Shown: piece by piece, positions 42,000 to 53,061 of the stretch
Layout: each line of letters begins with the position of its first letter
Numbering within the stretch: the first letter of the stretch is position 1
From: Ypsolopha sequella
Taxonomy: Eukaryota; Arthropoda; Insecta; Lepidoptera; Ypsolophidae
DNA length: 64,000 nucleotides
NCBI GenBank assembly: GCA_934047225.1
Contig: OW203997.1
Coordinates: 4,388,417 to 4,452,416, forward strand
Direction: 5' to 3'
Position numbers and translations under genes: made by a program
The notes under the pieces: generated by a model
What the model was told of the DNA's origin: nothing
Databases searched by the model: none
The model's input: the letters and a program-made list of their open reading frames with translations, nothing else

Positions 42000-42540
42000 T
42001 TTCTTTATTCGAGTAATAAAAAGAACTCATTGTGTTAGTTATATACAAGGAAGGCTTAATTATCTAGGATTAGTTAACACAAATATTAATAATTATATAC
42101 AGTCGTTTTATAATTCATTACATAATAAATTTTACTTTATATGTAGGCTGGAACAGTGCCCAAGGTAGTATGCATCCAACCGGTTGGCGAACGTTCTAAG
42201 GATGTTGTTGCGGCTGGCCCGCACCCTGCAGAGCAGAGACGCGCTGCGCCTGCGCATCGTCGCGTAGAAGCAATCCACGCTTGCTTCCGCGAACATGCCC
42301 GAAGCACTGCAGAACCGGGGCAGCCGCACCAACGTCCTGAACGCGTCGTTATACTGCACGCGAAGAGCGTTATACTGCTTTTGGGTATATTTCGCCCAGA
42401 GGGTGCCCGTATAAAAAGATGTGCAGTAGGCTCTGAACAGTGTAAGCTTAACTTCTCTCGAGCTTCGGGCAAACCTCCGGGCAATCATGTTAGCCCTGAC
42501 AGACAACGTAAAGGATTTATTATATTCTGCAAGCATTACA
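41965..42540 (-). pseudogene. LINE ORF2 C-terminal fragment with AAT tail
   Basis: The minus-strand frame 42536-42132 (134 aa) reads REVKLTLFRAYCTSFYTGTL, then YNALRVQYNDAFRTLVRLPR, a signature of the region after the RT palm in CR1/Daphne-type non-LTR retrotransposons. It is followed on that strand by a short 3' UTR and a tail of ATT repeats (41965-42000), the expected LINE 3' end. The frame stays open for its whole length, so this fragment is younger than the other LINE relics. There is no RT catalytic part: 5'-truncated. A 156-codon frame on the other strand is its shadow. Confidence 0.8.
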
Positions 42541-42994
42541 TTTCTTCGGACAGTTATTGTGCTTCTGTTAATTTATTACATAGAAGAATGTTTCAAATAA
42601 GTTTTATTACAACATTAAAAGCTTAATTTAGCTTGAAGTCAGCACCTTCTTACTTTTAGTTATATTTTAAGCTCCAAACAATGATTTTGGTTTGAGATTG
42701 TAAACATGTTCCTTGTAAACAATAATTGTTTATAAAAGAAGAACAATAAAAAATTATCCTTGATATTTTTTGCATTTATTTTTTACGCTCACGAAAGTTA
42801 TATAATCATTATAATATATAGTAATAGTCATAGGATAAGTTACATCACAGAAGATATACCGGGTGTAAATAGACAGCGATCTTTAAATGTAACCACATAC
42901 TAAACTGATCATACTGAAACACTTTTCCCAAGAAACAGGTACCCGCGCATATCTTCACTCTATGTCGCAGGAGAACGTCTATTTTTCACTATTT
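42541..42994. other. No gene recognised
   Basis: Spacer. ACCGGGTGTAAATAGACAGC at 42859 resembles the end of a MITE, but no partner was found. Confidence 0.35.
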
Positions 42995-44132
42995 TTAACC
43001 GACTTCAAAAAAGGAGGCGGTTCTCAATTCGACTGTATTTTTTTATTTTTTCATTTTTTTTTTGGCGTTGTTACTCCATAACTCCGTCATTTCTGAACCG
43101 ATTTGAATAATTCTTTTTTTGTTTGAAAGAGTTTAATTTCAGGTAGGTCCCATTTTGGGTTTGGTCATGATCTGATGAAGGTCTTCAGAGATAGGCAGTG
43201 GAACTCCTCAGAAAATGACAGCATGCCTCTCGAAATTGAGGTAATCACTTTGAACCTGGGTGCTGATTACAAAATATTACTTGAAAATCGACATTCTTCC
43301 ACCTGACCTTCGATCCTGGCTTCATCACCATATTCACCATAGAACTCCTCAACGGATCAGAGCACATAACTCGAGATTGCGGCAATCACTGCATTAGGGT
43401 GCTGATTCAAGGGTATTACTTGGAGATTATCAGAATACCCACCTGACCTTCGATCCTGGCTTCATCACCATAGAACTCTTCAACGGATGACAGCACATAA
43501 CTTTGGATTGCGGCAACCAGTTTGTGTTAGGGTGCTCATTGCAGGGGATTGCTGAAAATTGCCAGTGTACCCACCTGACCTTCGATCTTGGCTTCATCAC
43601 CGTAGAACTCTTCAACGGATGACAGAACATAACTCGAGATTGCAGTAATCATGTTGTGTTAGGGTGCTGATAGCAGGAAGCTACTCAAACATGGCTACTT
43701 ATACTCACTTGAACTTCGTTTCATATTAACACCACGTTTGCAAGAACTACCTATACCTCACAATTTAACCCAGCAACACTAAAAAATGTAAAATTAATTA
43801 ATCTTTTAACAAAAAAATAGTAACCGACTTCAATAGCAACAGCAGTCATTAACTAAAAAGTTAATAATAATTCTATAAAGACCGATTGTACCGAAGTAAC
43901 ACTTTTGCTGACTTCTTTCTTCCTGAAACATTATTTACGTATTTCTTACGATATAGCAACATAAAAACCAATATAAGAACGCCGACTTCTAGATAACATA
44001 ACGTTTCAGGAAGAAAGAAGTCGGCAAAAGTGTTGCTTCGGTACAATCAGTCTTTATAGAATTATTATTAACTTTTTAGTGAATGACTGCTGTTACTATT
44101 GAAGTCGGTTACTATTTTTTTATTAAAAGTTC
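42995..44132 (+). mobile_element. 1.14-kb foldback-type element, copy 2
   Basis: Same orientation and layout as 30114-31276: TTAACCGACTTCAAAAAAGG start, units of about 137 bp (CTGACCTTCGATCCTGGCTT at 43311 and 43443), then an inverted repeat (left arm 43802-43930, right arm 44002-44130). This copy has lost the inner end of the left arm, so its hairpin is shorter. About 90% identical to copy 1 by eye. Confidence 0.8.
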
Positions 44133-44170
44133 ATTTTTATATATAATATATATCACGAGCTTAGCTTTAA

Positions 44171-44424
44171 TGATAGCTAGACAATGGTAAAATTACATAA
44201 GATAATGATAGCTAGATAATGGTATAATTACATAAGATAATGATAGCTAGATAATGGTAGAGTTACATGAGATAATGATAGCTAGATAATGGTAGAGTTA
44301 CATGAGATAATGATAGCTAGATAATTGTAGAATTACTTGAGATAATGATAGCTAGATAATGGTAGAGTTACATGAGATTATGGTAGATAACTAGATAGAT
44401 AATGGTGGAGTTATATGAGATAAT
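44171..44424 (+). repeat. 35-bp satellite, about seven units
   Basis: Units TGATAGCTAGATAATGGTAG then AGTTACATGAGATAA repeat every 35 bp from 44171 (44206, 44241, 44276 and on). The last unit is expanded and degenerate (GATAACTAGATAGATAATGG). There are no spacers. Confidence 0.95.
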
Positions 44425-45164
44425 CAGCAATAATCGGGATAAAAGAAATTGTCGTTTCCGTTCCCTATTTAATCGGAAAAGCATTGTCATGGTGTTCATT
44501 CGTGCAACATCGAAAATTACTTAGTTAGAGTCATTTAAAGATTCATGTCGTGACGATGTAAATGTCTACTGTAGTACCTAAGTAGAGAAGCGATTTGATC
44601 ATTGTTTACTCTGAAACATCTCTTGTATGTATAATATATTGCCATTTGTCATATTCGACCCTTTAAAGTCGTTGTCTTCGTGTAGCTATTTGACCTTCTT
44701 CCTTAACCCTTTGTTACCGACCCCAAGGGTGTACACATTGTCAATAATTAATCATAAGGATCCGGTTTACAATACTGTAATGGCTTAGTGTAACAAGCGG
44801 TTATTATTTATATTGAAGGCTGATATTACACTACATATCACTTTTAAAGGATCCTTCATCAAATATTGTCTATGGAAATTGATCTATTATTACAACATGT
44901 CGTAATAAGGGATCCCTTTTCATACCAAATTTACATAAAATATTTGACGTCAAATTTAAAAATAAAACATTGATCAAAGAAAACTGATAGTTTAACACAG
45001 CCTGTGGTTTTCGCCACATTGGACAAAATAAGCTTGCTACGTTTGAACGTTTTCCACAATTTCAATCAACAGTTTATTGCTTTCTTTCTCGCGAAATAAC
45101 TTAACGCTTATTATAAGCTAAGGCTTAAAAATTTGGCTTAAAAAGCTGATTAAAATACTACTTT
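44425..45164. other. No gene recognised
   Basis: Spacer with a short SINE end (ATTCATGTCGTGACGATG at 44542-44559). Confidence 0.4.
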
Positions 45165-45550
45165 ATGCTACAAGGGCCAAAAGGAATAAATTACGAGGAC
45201 GATTTAAAACACGAGCGTAGCGAGTGTTTTAAACGTAACCGAGTAATTTATTGCTTTTACGCCCGTGTATCATACTACATTTTTCAATGCATAGTGTGAG
45301 GAAATGAAAACAAATATAATCTTGTGAACTTTAAATTATGATTGGCTCAAAAGGATTGTATCCAGAGCCGTTAAACTGTGGAAAAAAAAGTATAACATCT
45401 ATGGTACACAAGAAAAGCTGCAGGTTAGCCAACCATTGCAAACAAATTAAAAAATAATAATAATAAAGCCCTAGGGCAAAATAATCGACTTTCTGTTCGG
45501 TTTTGATGCATAAAAAGTGAGCCTTTACGAGCACATGCATTGAAAAAATA
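45165..45550. repeat. Possible MITE with ATTTTTCAATGCAT inverted repeats
   Basis: CATTTTTCAATGCAT (45271-45285) is matched by ATGCATTGAAAAAAT near 45535-45550. Just left, AAAACACGAGCGTAGCGAGT then GTTTTAAA is palindromic. Several related hairpins overlap; element limits uncertain. Confidence 0.4.
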
Positions 45551-46224
45551 TATACCTCGATATGGTAGACATTTGCGTAGACATTGAGGAATTTCCATAA
45601 AAATTCTTCAATTGAATAAAAAAATCCTTAAAAATTCAAACATTGTCTTTTGAATTTATCATTACCCCGTTTTTTACTAAATTAGGAAAAAGAACGAGAG
45701 TTTTGAATTAAACTTCCATTTTATTATCAATAAAGTTATAATAATATTATCCATAACAATTTCAAAGGGTTTGAAAAAATCTACCATTTAAATAAAGGTC
45801 AAAGTTGAAAAGGTCAGTAACCAATCATGTATCACCACAAATCCTACACATGAACAAAAGAGGAAGATAAATCGGCAACTCTGGTAACCCGAGCTAAAGT
45901 TCAAAGTTCAGAATCATTTCATGAACAAAGGATACTCATAAATCTCTGGACTACCTCTCTTCAAGGCTGCTGAGGGTTTGTAAAACTCACTTTGTTGAAT
46001 ATTATGTTGCCTTATTTTGTTACTGTTTTGTATATGTTTGGGATTTAAAAACTTAATATCCTCGTGAGCATTGAAACTTTTAACATTTTTTTCATAGGTT
46101 TCAACGTGTGAAACGTTTGCAACATTTTCAAATACCGGTTTTTTGTATATCATTCGCGTTAAAAACGAAATCTCAGTCTCTAGTAATGCAACTTGACCCA
46201 GTGTCATTTCTAAGAATTCATACA
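45551..46224. other. No gene recognised
   Basis: A 103-codon minus-strand frame (46225-45914) has no recognised domain, no clear codon preference and no neighbours supporting it. Confidence 0.4.
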
Positions 46225-46312
46225 TATACTCACGCCTGTAACACAGAGGGGTAGGCAGAGACTATAAATTTCTATCTGCTACGATCTTGACACACCTCTT
46301 TCGTTTTTCATT
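46225..46312 (+). repeat. Short SINE-like fragment
   Basis: ATACTCACGCCTGTAACACA then GAGGGGTAGGCAGAGACTAT and CTACGATCTTGACACACCTC is a common lepidopteran repeat segment. A piece with GTAGGCAGAGACC also occurs at 5501. Confidence 0.5.
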
Positions 46313-46484
46313 ATGCTTGATTCATTAAATCAAGTCAAATGTGAAGGATTTTGGCGAATAAATATCTAAAAGTATGGAGAAACGAGATATTTGCTTTTTT
46401 ACATGAATTTGTACAAAGCTACAAACTTGTACAAAGTATTTACGAAAATTTTGCGTTGGCAGTACACACCATACATAAATAATA

Positions 46485-46597
46485 AGGTTTCTTTGAGGAA
46501 CGATTAAGTACATTTTGAATATAAGTGTTCTGTTTCAATGTACATATTAGAAAAAGGCGGGTTTTTCACAATCCAGCTGCTAAACCATTCTTAAGCT
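46485..46597 (+). repeat. Palindromic MITE family E, half copy
   Basis: Only the right arm is present: ATAAGTGTTCTGTTTCAATG, GAAAAAGGCGGGTTTTTCAC then AATCCAGCTGC. The left arm is replaced by unrelated sequence. Confidence 0.7.
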
Positions 46598-47407
46598 TAA
46601 CATGTTAAACGGAACTAAAGTAAAGCAAACAAAAATGCTATTTGAAACTTGGCGTTGGTATAGATTTTAACACTTTTGCTGGGTCAATGATTACCCAAAT
46701 CGGTAATTATTTTACATTTATGTTTTTTTATGGGATTTCAACAATCATTGTTAAAAATTATCCAAATTAATATATGATTAAAATATCTTCTTTAAGCTCT
46801 ACCAAAGATGGAATACCAGATCCACTTGATAAATATATAAATCTACAATAAGAAATACATTTATTTGCTCAAAAATGTTTTGTAACATGTAAGAACTGTA
46901 GGTTTAAGTTATGGTTTAATTATAAACTTCTTCTAATTCTAAAATTATTAAACCCTTCGACATGACGGTAGGGATTTAGATAAGATTTTTCATTTAGTTT
47001 ATTTTATTTTTAGTATAAGTTTTATAAGGGTTTTAGGTTATGGTTTTAGGTCATTTTATAGACAAAGGTTTTAATGTTCTTTAAGTTTTTTTTTTGTTGC
47101 AATGAAAATCTTCGAGCATAAAAAAATAAATTAAGAACTGTTTTGTCCAATTTAGGAAAAGTTTTTCAGTGTGTTACTCGTAAAAAAATATCAATGAAAA
47201 CATACACGTATACCTAATACAAATATTTTCACCTTCGTAAGAGAAAACAGGCATCTTTTTTCGATTACTAACCATGTTTTGCCATTTCACGCAACGCCAA
47301 TAAAGGAGATAAAGAACATATGTAAAATGTACTGCGAGATGTTTCCTGGTTTTGCCTGCTTTTTACTGACGATATTCAACAATGCATGTCTCGACAGCTA
47401 TTAAAAA
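46598..47407. other. No gene recognised
   Basis: Spacer. GGTTTTAGGTTATGGTTTTAGG at 47030-47053 is a short direct repeat. Confidence 0.4.
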
Positions 47408-47503
47408 AATATTAAATAACAAATATTTATTTAAAATAAGAGATGTAACAATATAATATAATCGTATTTCTTATTTTAGATAAATATATGTTATTTAATA
47501 TTT
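47408..47503. repeat. AT-rich hairpin
   Basis: ATATTAAATAACAAATATTT then ATTTAAAATAAGA pairs with TCTTATTTTAGATAAATATA then TGTTATTTAATAT. Arms of about 35 bp with a few mismatches, about 25-bp loop. Probably a small MITE. Confidence 0.65.
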
Positions 47504-48204
47504 GTTAATTATTTATTACTTGAAATCACGTCAGGAGTGGAACCTTCCATATAGAAACTGTGTTTACTAGTCTTTATCCACAGCTATTGTAAATAATCTA
47601 GGTTGAAGAATAATCTATGCAACAAGAGCATTAATCATTATTTGGGATATTTATTCTGTCAGCTATGCCATACGATAAAATAGGAATCGAACCTATATTC
47701 AATTATTTGTATTTACTTCCACTTAAAATATTGAACAAATACATTATTAAATCAGTGGGATATCAAAGGCACGATAAAACAAGTAAATGATCCAAGAGAA
47801 TATTCATCTTTTATTATTCCGGCAGTTTTCTCTTTATACCGCACTATGACCTTTTTTAATACGACCATGAAAAATCGTAGATATCTAATCTGTTCGATAA
47901 TGTTTCAGAAGCAAGTGTGTATCACTGAACAGTAAATTATATTTTAATCACAAGTAATATTACTTTACTCTTTGATCACTGTCCATTCTCTAACCAAGAC
48001 TGCCTCCATTTTATTTTATTTACACATAACAATTTCATATGATAATTTATGGTGTAAGACCAGCAATGGTAATTAATTATTTAATTTTATTTGTATTGAA
48101 AAGAAGCTACTCAACTTCCACACAACGTCTTTGTTTTGTAACTACTTCAACTCAAATACATGTTTGGTTACTGAAAAGTATCACAATAATACTAATTATT
48201 TTTC
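47504..48204. other. No gene recognised
   Basis: Spacer without features. Confidence 0.4.
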
Positions 48205-48706
48205 AAGGGCCACGCGCTCCCCAAGTTGTAGCAGGTAGACGGCTTATTAGGCTTACCCTTGATTTAAATTTTTGTGCAGCGTTCTCTAGGTGCAATTTAA
48301 AGGTAAGCGAGTGGTCCAAGATGACGCCCAAGTACTTTAAACAGAAGTTATGCTGCACCTTCTTTCCGCAGACCATAACTTCAAGTTCTTTACGAGCCGA
48401 GCGGTTTGGTTAAAAGCGGCTACTTCAGTCGTAGAAGGATTGGGACGAAGACGCCATTTCATATAGTACACGTTTAGGATTGCAAAGTCATTCGAGAGTA
48501 CAGCTTCTCCTTGACAGAAACCTTCCTCTGGGAAAGGAAATTGGAATTCACTTTATATAAATTTCTCGGGCCTGGCACTGGACATATCGCTGGTATAGGT
48601 GTTGACGAGTATAGGTGCTGGTACAGATCCCTGAGGGAGACCGTTTTTAAGAAGTCGGTATCGGGTCTCTTTTTCGCCACGAACCACTTTTTATGTGACG
48701 GATAGC
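48205..48706 (-). pseudogene. LINE reverse-transcriptase palm fragment
   Basis: On the minus strand 48670-48590 reads FLKNGLPQGSVPAPILVNTY, the RT motif preceding the catalytic YADD box of jockey-type LINEs; a stop follows just where the catalytic box should come. Further on, two other frames read YYMKWRLRPNPSTTEVAAFN and then KYLGVILDHSLTFKLHLENA then AQKFKSR..LISRLPATTWG, the downstream RT and thumb part. At least two frame shifts and stops. An inactive internal piece with neither LINE end present. Confidence 0.75.
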
Positions 48707-48764
48707 ATACTCTTCAGTAAGTCTTGTGTAGCAAGCCATTAACCCAAACTGCTCTAACTGTTAG

Positions 48765-48905
48765 TTCACTTGTGCCTTATCACGTTTGGGATGTTATATT
48801 AGTCGTTGAACAGCTGGTGAAAACTGTGTCTTGTATTTCACAGTTCACACTTACGAACATCTTTAACACCCCCTCGAGGGTTCATGTCGTGGCGATATAT
48901 TTTTT
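48765..48905 (+). repeat. SINE 3' portion
   Basis: GTCTTGTATTTCACAGTTCA then CACCCCCTCGAGGGTTCATG and TCGTGGCGATATAT match the tail of the 12669-12915 SINE copy. Confidence 0.6.
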
Positions 48906-49324
48906 TAAAATGAAAACCATTTTTAATGAAGAAAAAGATGAACAGACGTACTTTAATAAAATGTATAGTATTAGTACGGATTTAAAAACCCATCCACGTT
49001 TTCTATTCGCTCGGTGAGTACAATTTTAAGAGCAGGCTAAAGTGATATATAAAGTTGCTACGTGCGTCGGAGGACAGGGAGATTTATACAGAGTATGTAA
49101 TGTGGCAAGAAAAATAAGCTTGGCCCTGTTTTTTGAGATAAAGAAGTGTGGAAAAGGTAAGTCGTACATTGTCTACGAGTTCTGTCAATACATATAGATG
49201 TAATCTAAGATTAGGCGTTTTATAAAATATTTCGTTATAAATAAATAGTTATAAATAACGAAATCTATCGCTTTTGGATACTTTGAATATTATAAGAGTA
49301 CAAACTAAAAAAACCGTATTTAAA
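48906..49324. other. No gene recognised
   Basis: Spacer without features. Confidence 0.4.
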
Positions 49325-50097
49325 ACCGGGTTCCGTATATTGTGGATGATAAATTCAATTTTATAATTTTTTTTCATGAATTTCTCAACCGCTTTATTTT
49401 TTCTGTAACACATATTACCATGACATTTTTTATATTTTTCGGTCCACCAGTTTTGGAGATAAGGGGGACATATACATTTTTTATGGTTTTTCAAGGATTT
49501 CTCGAAATAAATGCAAACAAATAAAGCCAATTTATATATTATTTATTAATATTGTATTTTTATGAAATATTTTTTCATTTATTTTACTATTTTATATATT
49601 CTCATTTGTGCTCAACTTTTTTTAAATTGCTATAGTTTTACTGTAATTGGCCAGTTACGATCTGTAACCGATTTTTTTTTATATTTTTCAGTCTACCAGT
49701 TTCGGAGATAAGGGGGGAGACATACATATTTTTGTGGCTTTTTAAAGATTTCTCGAAACCAGTGCCAATAAAATAGTAAAAGTATATATTTTTACAATAA
49801 TCTTTGTAATATCTACAATTTGATACCCATTTTGTATTTTTAGGATAATATTTTTTATATTTCTCACTTTTGTTTTTAAAATATTTTAAACAATTTCAAA
49901 TTTTTCATATTTTTTACACCGTGATATTGTCTACGCAAATTATTGCTATTTTTGTGCTAAATTTCATGGCTTTATATTTAACGGTGCTAAAGTTATGAGG
50001 CTGTGACATATGGACGGATGAGCGGACGGACGGATGGACAACGGAGTTTCACCATAAAGGTTCCTTTTGTACCTTTTAGGTACTACGGAACCCTGAA
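49325..50097 (-). repeat. GGTTCCGTA-family repeat, about 0.8 kb
   Basis: Starts CGGGTTCCGTATATTGTGG and ends GGTACTACGGAACCCTG, giving inverted GGGTTCCGTA ends. Interior homologous to 7340-8122, with two internal repeats of TCGGTCCACCAGTTTTGGAG then ATAAGGGGG (49440 and, diverged, 49690). Confidence 0.7.
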
Positions 50098-50712
50098 AAG
50101 ATCAATCAGAAACAAATTTAAAGTGCTAGGCGTCCAAGATAATTAGATATATATTTAGATAAAATCTGATTGAAAGTACGCTTTAATAGACAAACTCCAT
50201 GAAATAAAGACAAACTAAAATATAGAGCCACCATAATGAAATAGATATGCTGCAGGGCCGCTGGTGCAGCGGTGGGCACCGCTGAAAGCAACAAACGGCG
50301 CAAGTATTCTGCACTGGACATGTGCTATATGTTCCGTTTGGGGTGGAAACGCTGGGTCCATGGGGTCCGGAGGCGCGGCGACTGATTAAAGAAGCGCCTG
50401 GTCGATGTCTCGGGTGACCGAAGGGCTGGTGCTTACCTCGGCCAGAGGATCAGTCTGGCCATCCAAAGAGGGAACGTTGCCAGCATTCTGGGCATCCTAC
50501 CGGGGGACAGCGACCTGGACCGGGCTTTTAACTTTAATTTCTTTATTCTTATTTTTTTATTAATTTTTGGTTAGGCATTTTATTTAGAGTTTAGTTTTTA
50601 TTTTAGGACCTCTAGGTTTTAAGTTTAATTTGTCATTTTAGTTAATATTAATTTAGATTAGTTTAAATCTGTTTAATTTCAATAAAAAAAAATATATATT
50701 AAAAAAAAAATA
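50098..50712 (+). pseudogene. LINE 3' terminus with poly-A
   Basis: About 50230-50535 encodes, across two frames, VETLGPWGPEARRLIKE and KRLVDVSGDRRAGAYLGQRI then SLAIQRGNVASILG. This is the C-terminal signature of a non-LTR retrotransposon ORF2 found in many invertebrates. A frame shift lies near 50385. A T-rich 3' UTR and an AATAAAAAAAAATATATATT tail follow (50541-50712). The RT domain is missing, so 5'-truncated. Confidence 0.7.
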
Positions 50713-50912
50713 GATATTATAAATTAAACTCGGCAGGCCCCACGGGTTTCTCCGGTGAATGCAACACCCTCACGAGGACTGAGTGTCCCCGAACGTCATT
50801 CCGAAGTTTGACCAAAACGTCGAGTTTTTCTCGGAAAAATCAAAGTGAGCCTTTCAGAAATTCTATTTCGTTATAATTATAATATATACTAGTTCCTTTG
50901 CCTTACTTATAC
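50713..50912. other. Target region of the gag-only LTR element
   Basis: Includes CGGCAGGCCCCACGGGTTTC then CACCCTCACGAGGACTGAGT, a GC-richer patch of unknown origin. The last four bases (ATAC) are the target duplication of the next element. Confidence 0.5.
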
Positions 50913-51433
50913 TGTGATGGCATGCAAATTCTTTGCACACACACATTCATAAAGCACCACGAAAGCGAAATAAGTATTTTAAAGAAAAAAAAATAAAAGG
51001 ATAAATTTGCTATTCCTAAGAACGAAGTCATAAATTAGTGCCTACACTACGGGTGGGTCAGTTGTCAATAATTATTTTTTGTTCACATACGCATAGGCAG
51101 CGTTTAAATGAGATATGCAACACAGATGTGGATCACGGAAGCAGGCGGAGTGTAGTAGACAACATTCTTTGATTATTGTGTGAATTTGAGCTTTAACAAC
51201 TCAAATTCTAAGGATAAATTTGTTCGAGGACAAATGATATTGTACTGGGAATTTATCTTCTAATTACAGCCAAAGGAGAGATCGAGGTGGATTATTGCGC
51301 AAAGGCAAGGGTTTGGGTTTGAAACCTAGATTTGTGCTGACTTCAGTTGGAGAAGGCCTAGCTGTTTGGCGGGAAGTCCTGGATCGGGAGAAAGCGTCCG
51401 AAAATGGTGACGATTGCGTCATCGTTTGACCAG

Positions 51434-51540
51434 CCAATCACAAATCAAGAGAACGTGACGTCATAGGCATGGGCGTGCGTCGAAGTCGATAAAAGCGGAT
51501 CTGTGCTTAAGTGAAATTGGACATTATAAGTGCAGTGATA
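51434..51540 (+). promoter_or_regulatory. Promoter-like cluster in U3 of the LTR
   Basis: In order: CCAAT (51434-51438), the palindromic cAMP-response element TGACGTCA (51456-51463), and GATAAAAG (51488-51495) as a TATA-like box, which would place the start near 51515-51535. All are repeated at +5596 in the 3' LTR. A nearby GGCGGGAA (51370) resembles an E2F site. Assignment is by motif and spacing only. Confidence 0.45.
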
Positions 51541-52180
51541 AGAGTGAAAGTAGATTAATTAGTTGTTAAGATATATTTGGGAAGCTTTGTTGTAAAATGA
51601 GAAAAGGAGAGAGAGTGAGTCGAGGTTTTGACACGTTAAGGAGAGGACACTGATTTGTCCAAGAGAGAAACAAATATAATTGTTTGTCTTATTTTATTTA
51701 TTGTGAAATTTGAAATCAAAATTGTTGACAAGCTAAAGCTAAAGCTAGTAAATGTTGTGACAAGATCGACGCGGGGATCACGAAATAAAGTTAAGTACAT
51801 ACATAAAACCTTCGGTTAAAAATCGATATTGTGATTGAATTTTTCTAACTATTAAAATTCAAGTTAAGTGGTAACATAACGTTATCTATGGAATTTGGCT
51901 CCATTTTCGAGCAAAGTAGTTAAAAGCGAGGGGTTGAAACTATATTTCACAATATTGTATATTTACCGATATAAACCTTGTATTTGTTAGAGAGCGCAAT
52001 GTTATTTAACATTTAACGAAATGTACAGAGATTCCGATACATGTATAATATAGTCGGACATTTAAGCAACATAAAACTTGCATGCTCTGACAAATTATTT
52101 ATGTGTTCTTTATTGCTCTAAAAATTCTTTTGAGACATAAAGCTGACAGAGGCGACTCGTTAGTAGATATTTACGTTCAT

Positions 52181-52606
52181 ATTGTCTCTGATGATATAAA
52201 CAAGTGAGGATTGTTTATACATATTTGTTATACAAGGGAGAGAGCTGGGTTTAATAGACCTGTGCCAATCTGTCGTTCGAACCGACGGATTATTTATTTA
52301 TAAAGAAAGACACAGTGATCATGTCCCAGTTATGCGATATGTTCTATACTGGTGATGTAAACAAGTAAGGCTTGCTTAATACATATATTGTTATACAAAG
52401 AGAGTTCAGTTCGACTCTGAATCTTGAAATCGTTTAAAGATATAAATGTATTGTTGTGTGTTGGTAGCGTAAATATTGTCTCACTGGTGATGTAAACAAG
52501 TAGGCTTGTTTAATACATATATTGTTATACAAAGAATAATTCAGTTCGAATCTGAATCTTGAAATCGTTTAAAGAAATAAATGTATAGTTGTCTTAAAAA
52601 TGTAAT
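52181..52606 (+). repeat. Three diverged copies of a module in the LTR
   Basis: Copies begin at 52181 (ATTGTCTCTGATGATATAAA), 52343 and 52475. The last two share GGTGATGTAAACAAGTA then ACATATATTGTTATACAAAG and CTGAATCTTGAAATCGTTTA over about 120 bp. The first shares only the first 60 bp. The same set recurs at 57777-58202 in the 3' LTR. Confidence 0.85.
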
Positions 52607-53045
52607 TCTTATGTACTAGATAAACTATAGATAATAAGGCCAAAGGGGTTTTTTGTAGTCGTTGTCTTTCCCCTTTATTAAATTCATTTTGGGCCATTTC
52701 GAGATCAACGATAAAAGATTTATTAAATTAGTAGAGTCTTTAAAGCATATGCCTGTGTTTATCTCTTCTTAACCTTTCCTTTTATGGCTTAGATATCTTG
52801 AATCAAGTAAATAATAGTATATTAACTTAATCGATTAATATATATCCGATATCAATAACATGGTATCAGTTCAGACACAATGTGGAAATTAATTCAATAG
52901 TCAAGTCCGAGTCTAGATTTGCATGGTTAGAACCTGCACGGATGTGGATGTGTATGTATGTATAGGCACCAATACATATATATATAGCTATATGCGTGTG
53001 TGTAGAGGCAGGTGGGGCGGGCGAGGCCCGGCGAGCCATCTCACG

Positions 53046-53061
53046 TGGTACCGCAGACCAG
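53046..53061 (+). promoter_or_regulatory. Primer-binding site of the gag-only element
   Basis: TGGTACCGCAGACCAG begins two bases after the LTR with TGG, the complement of tRNA CCA. Primer tRNA not assigned. Confidence 0.6.

Larger units (their letters stand above)
50913..53043 (+). repeat. 5' LTR (2131 bp)
   Basis: Ends TGTGATGGC and CCATCTCA. Contains a promoter-like cluster (51434-51540), three diverged copies of a module (52181-52606) and many A/T-rich segments. Its length is well above the few hundred bases usual for insect LTR elements. Confidence 0.95.

Noticed and set aside
42156..42626. 156-codon plus-strand frame
   Set aside because: It is the antisense of a recognisable LINE C-terminus on the minus strand.
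44171..44424. CRISPR-like repeat array
   Set aside because: Units are contiguous with no spacers, and the sequence is from an animal genome.
45914..46225. 103-codon minus-strand frame as a gene
   Set aside because: No domain, start context or neighbouring exon. AT-rich DNA of this size gives such frames by chance.
52861..52877. TGGTATCAGTTCAGACA as a primer-binding site
   Set aside because: It lies inside the LTR, is repeated in the 3' LTR, and a better site follows directly after the LTR end.
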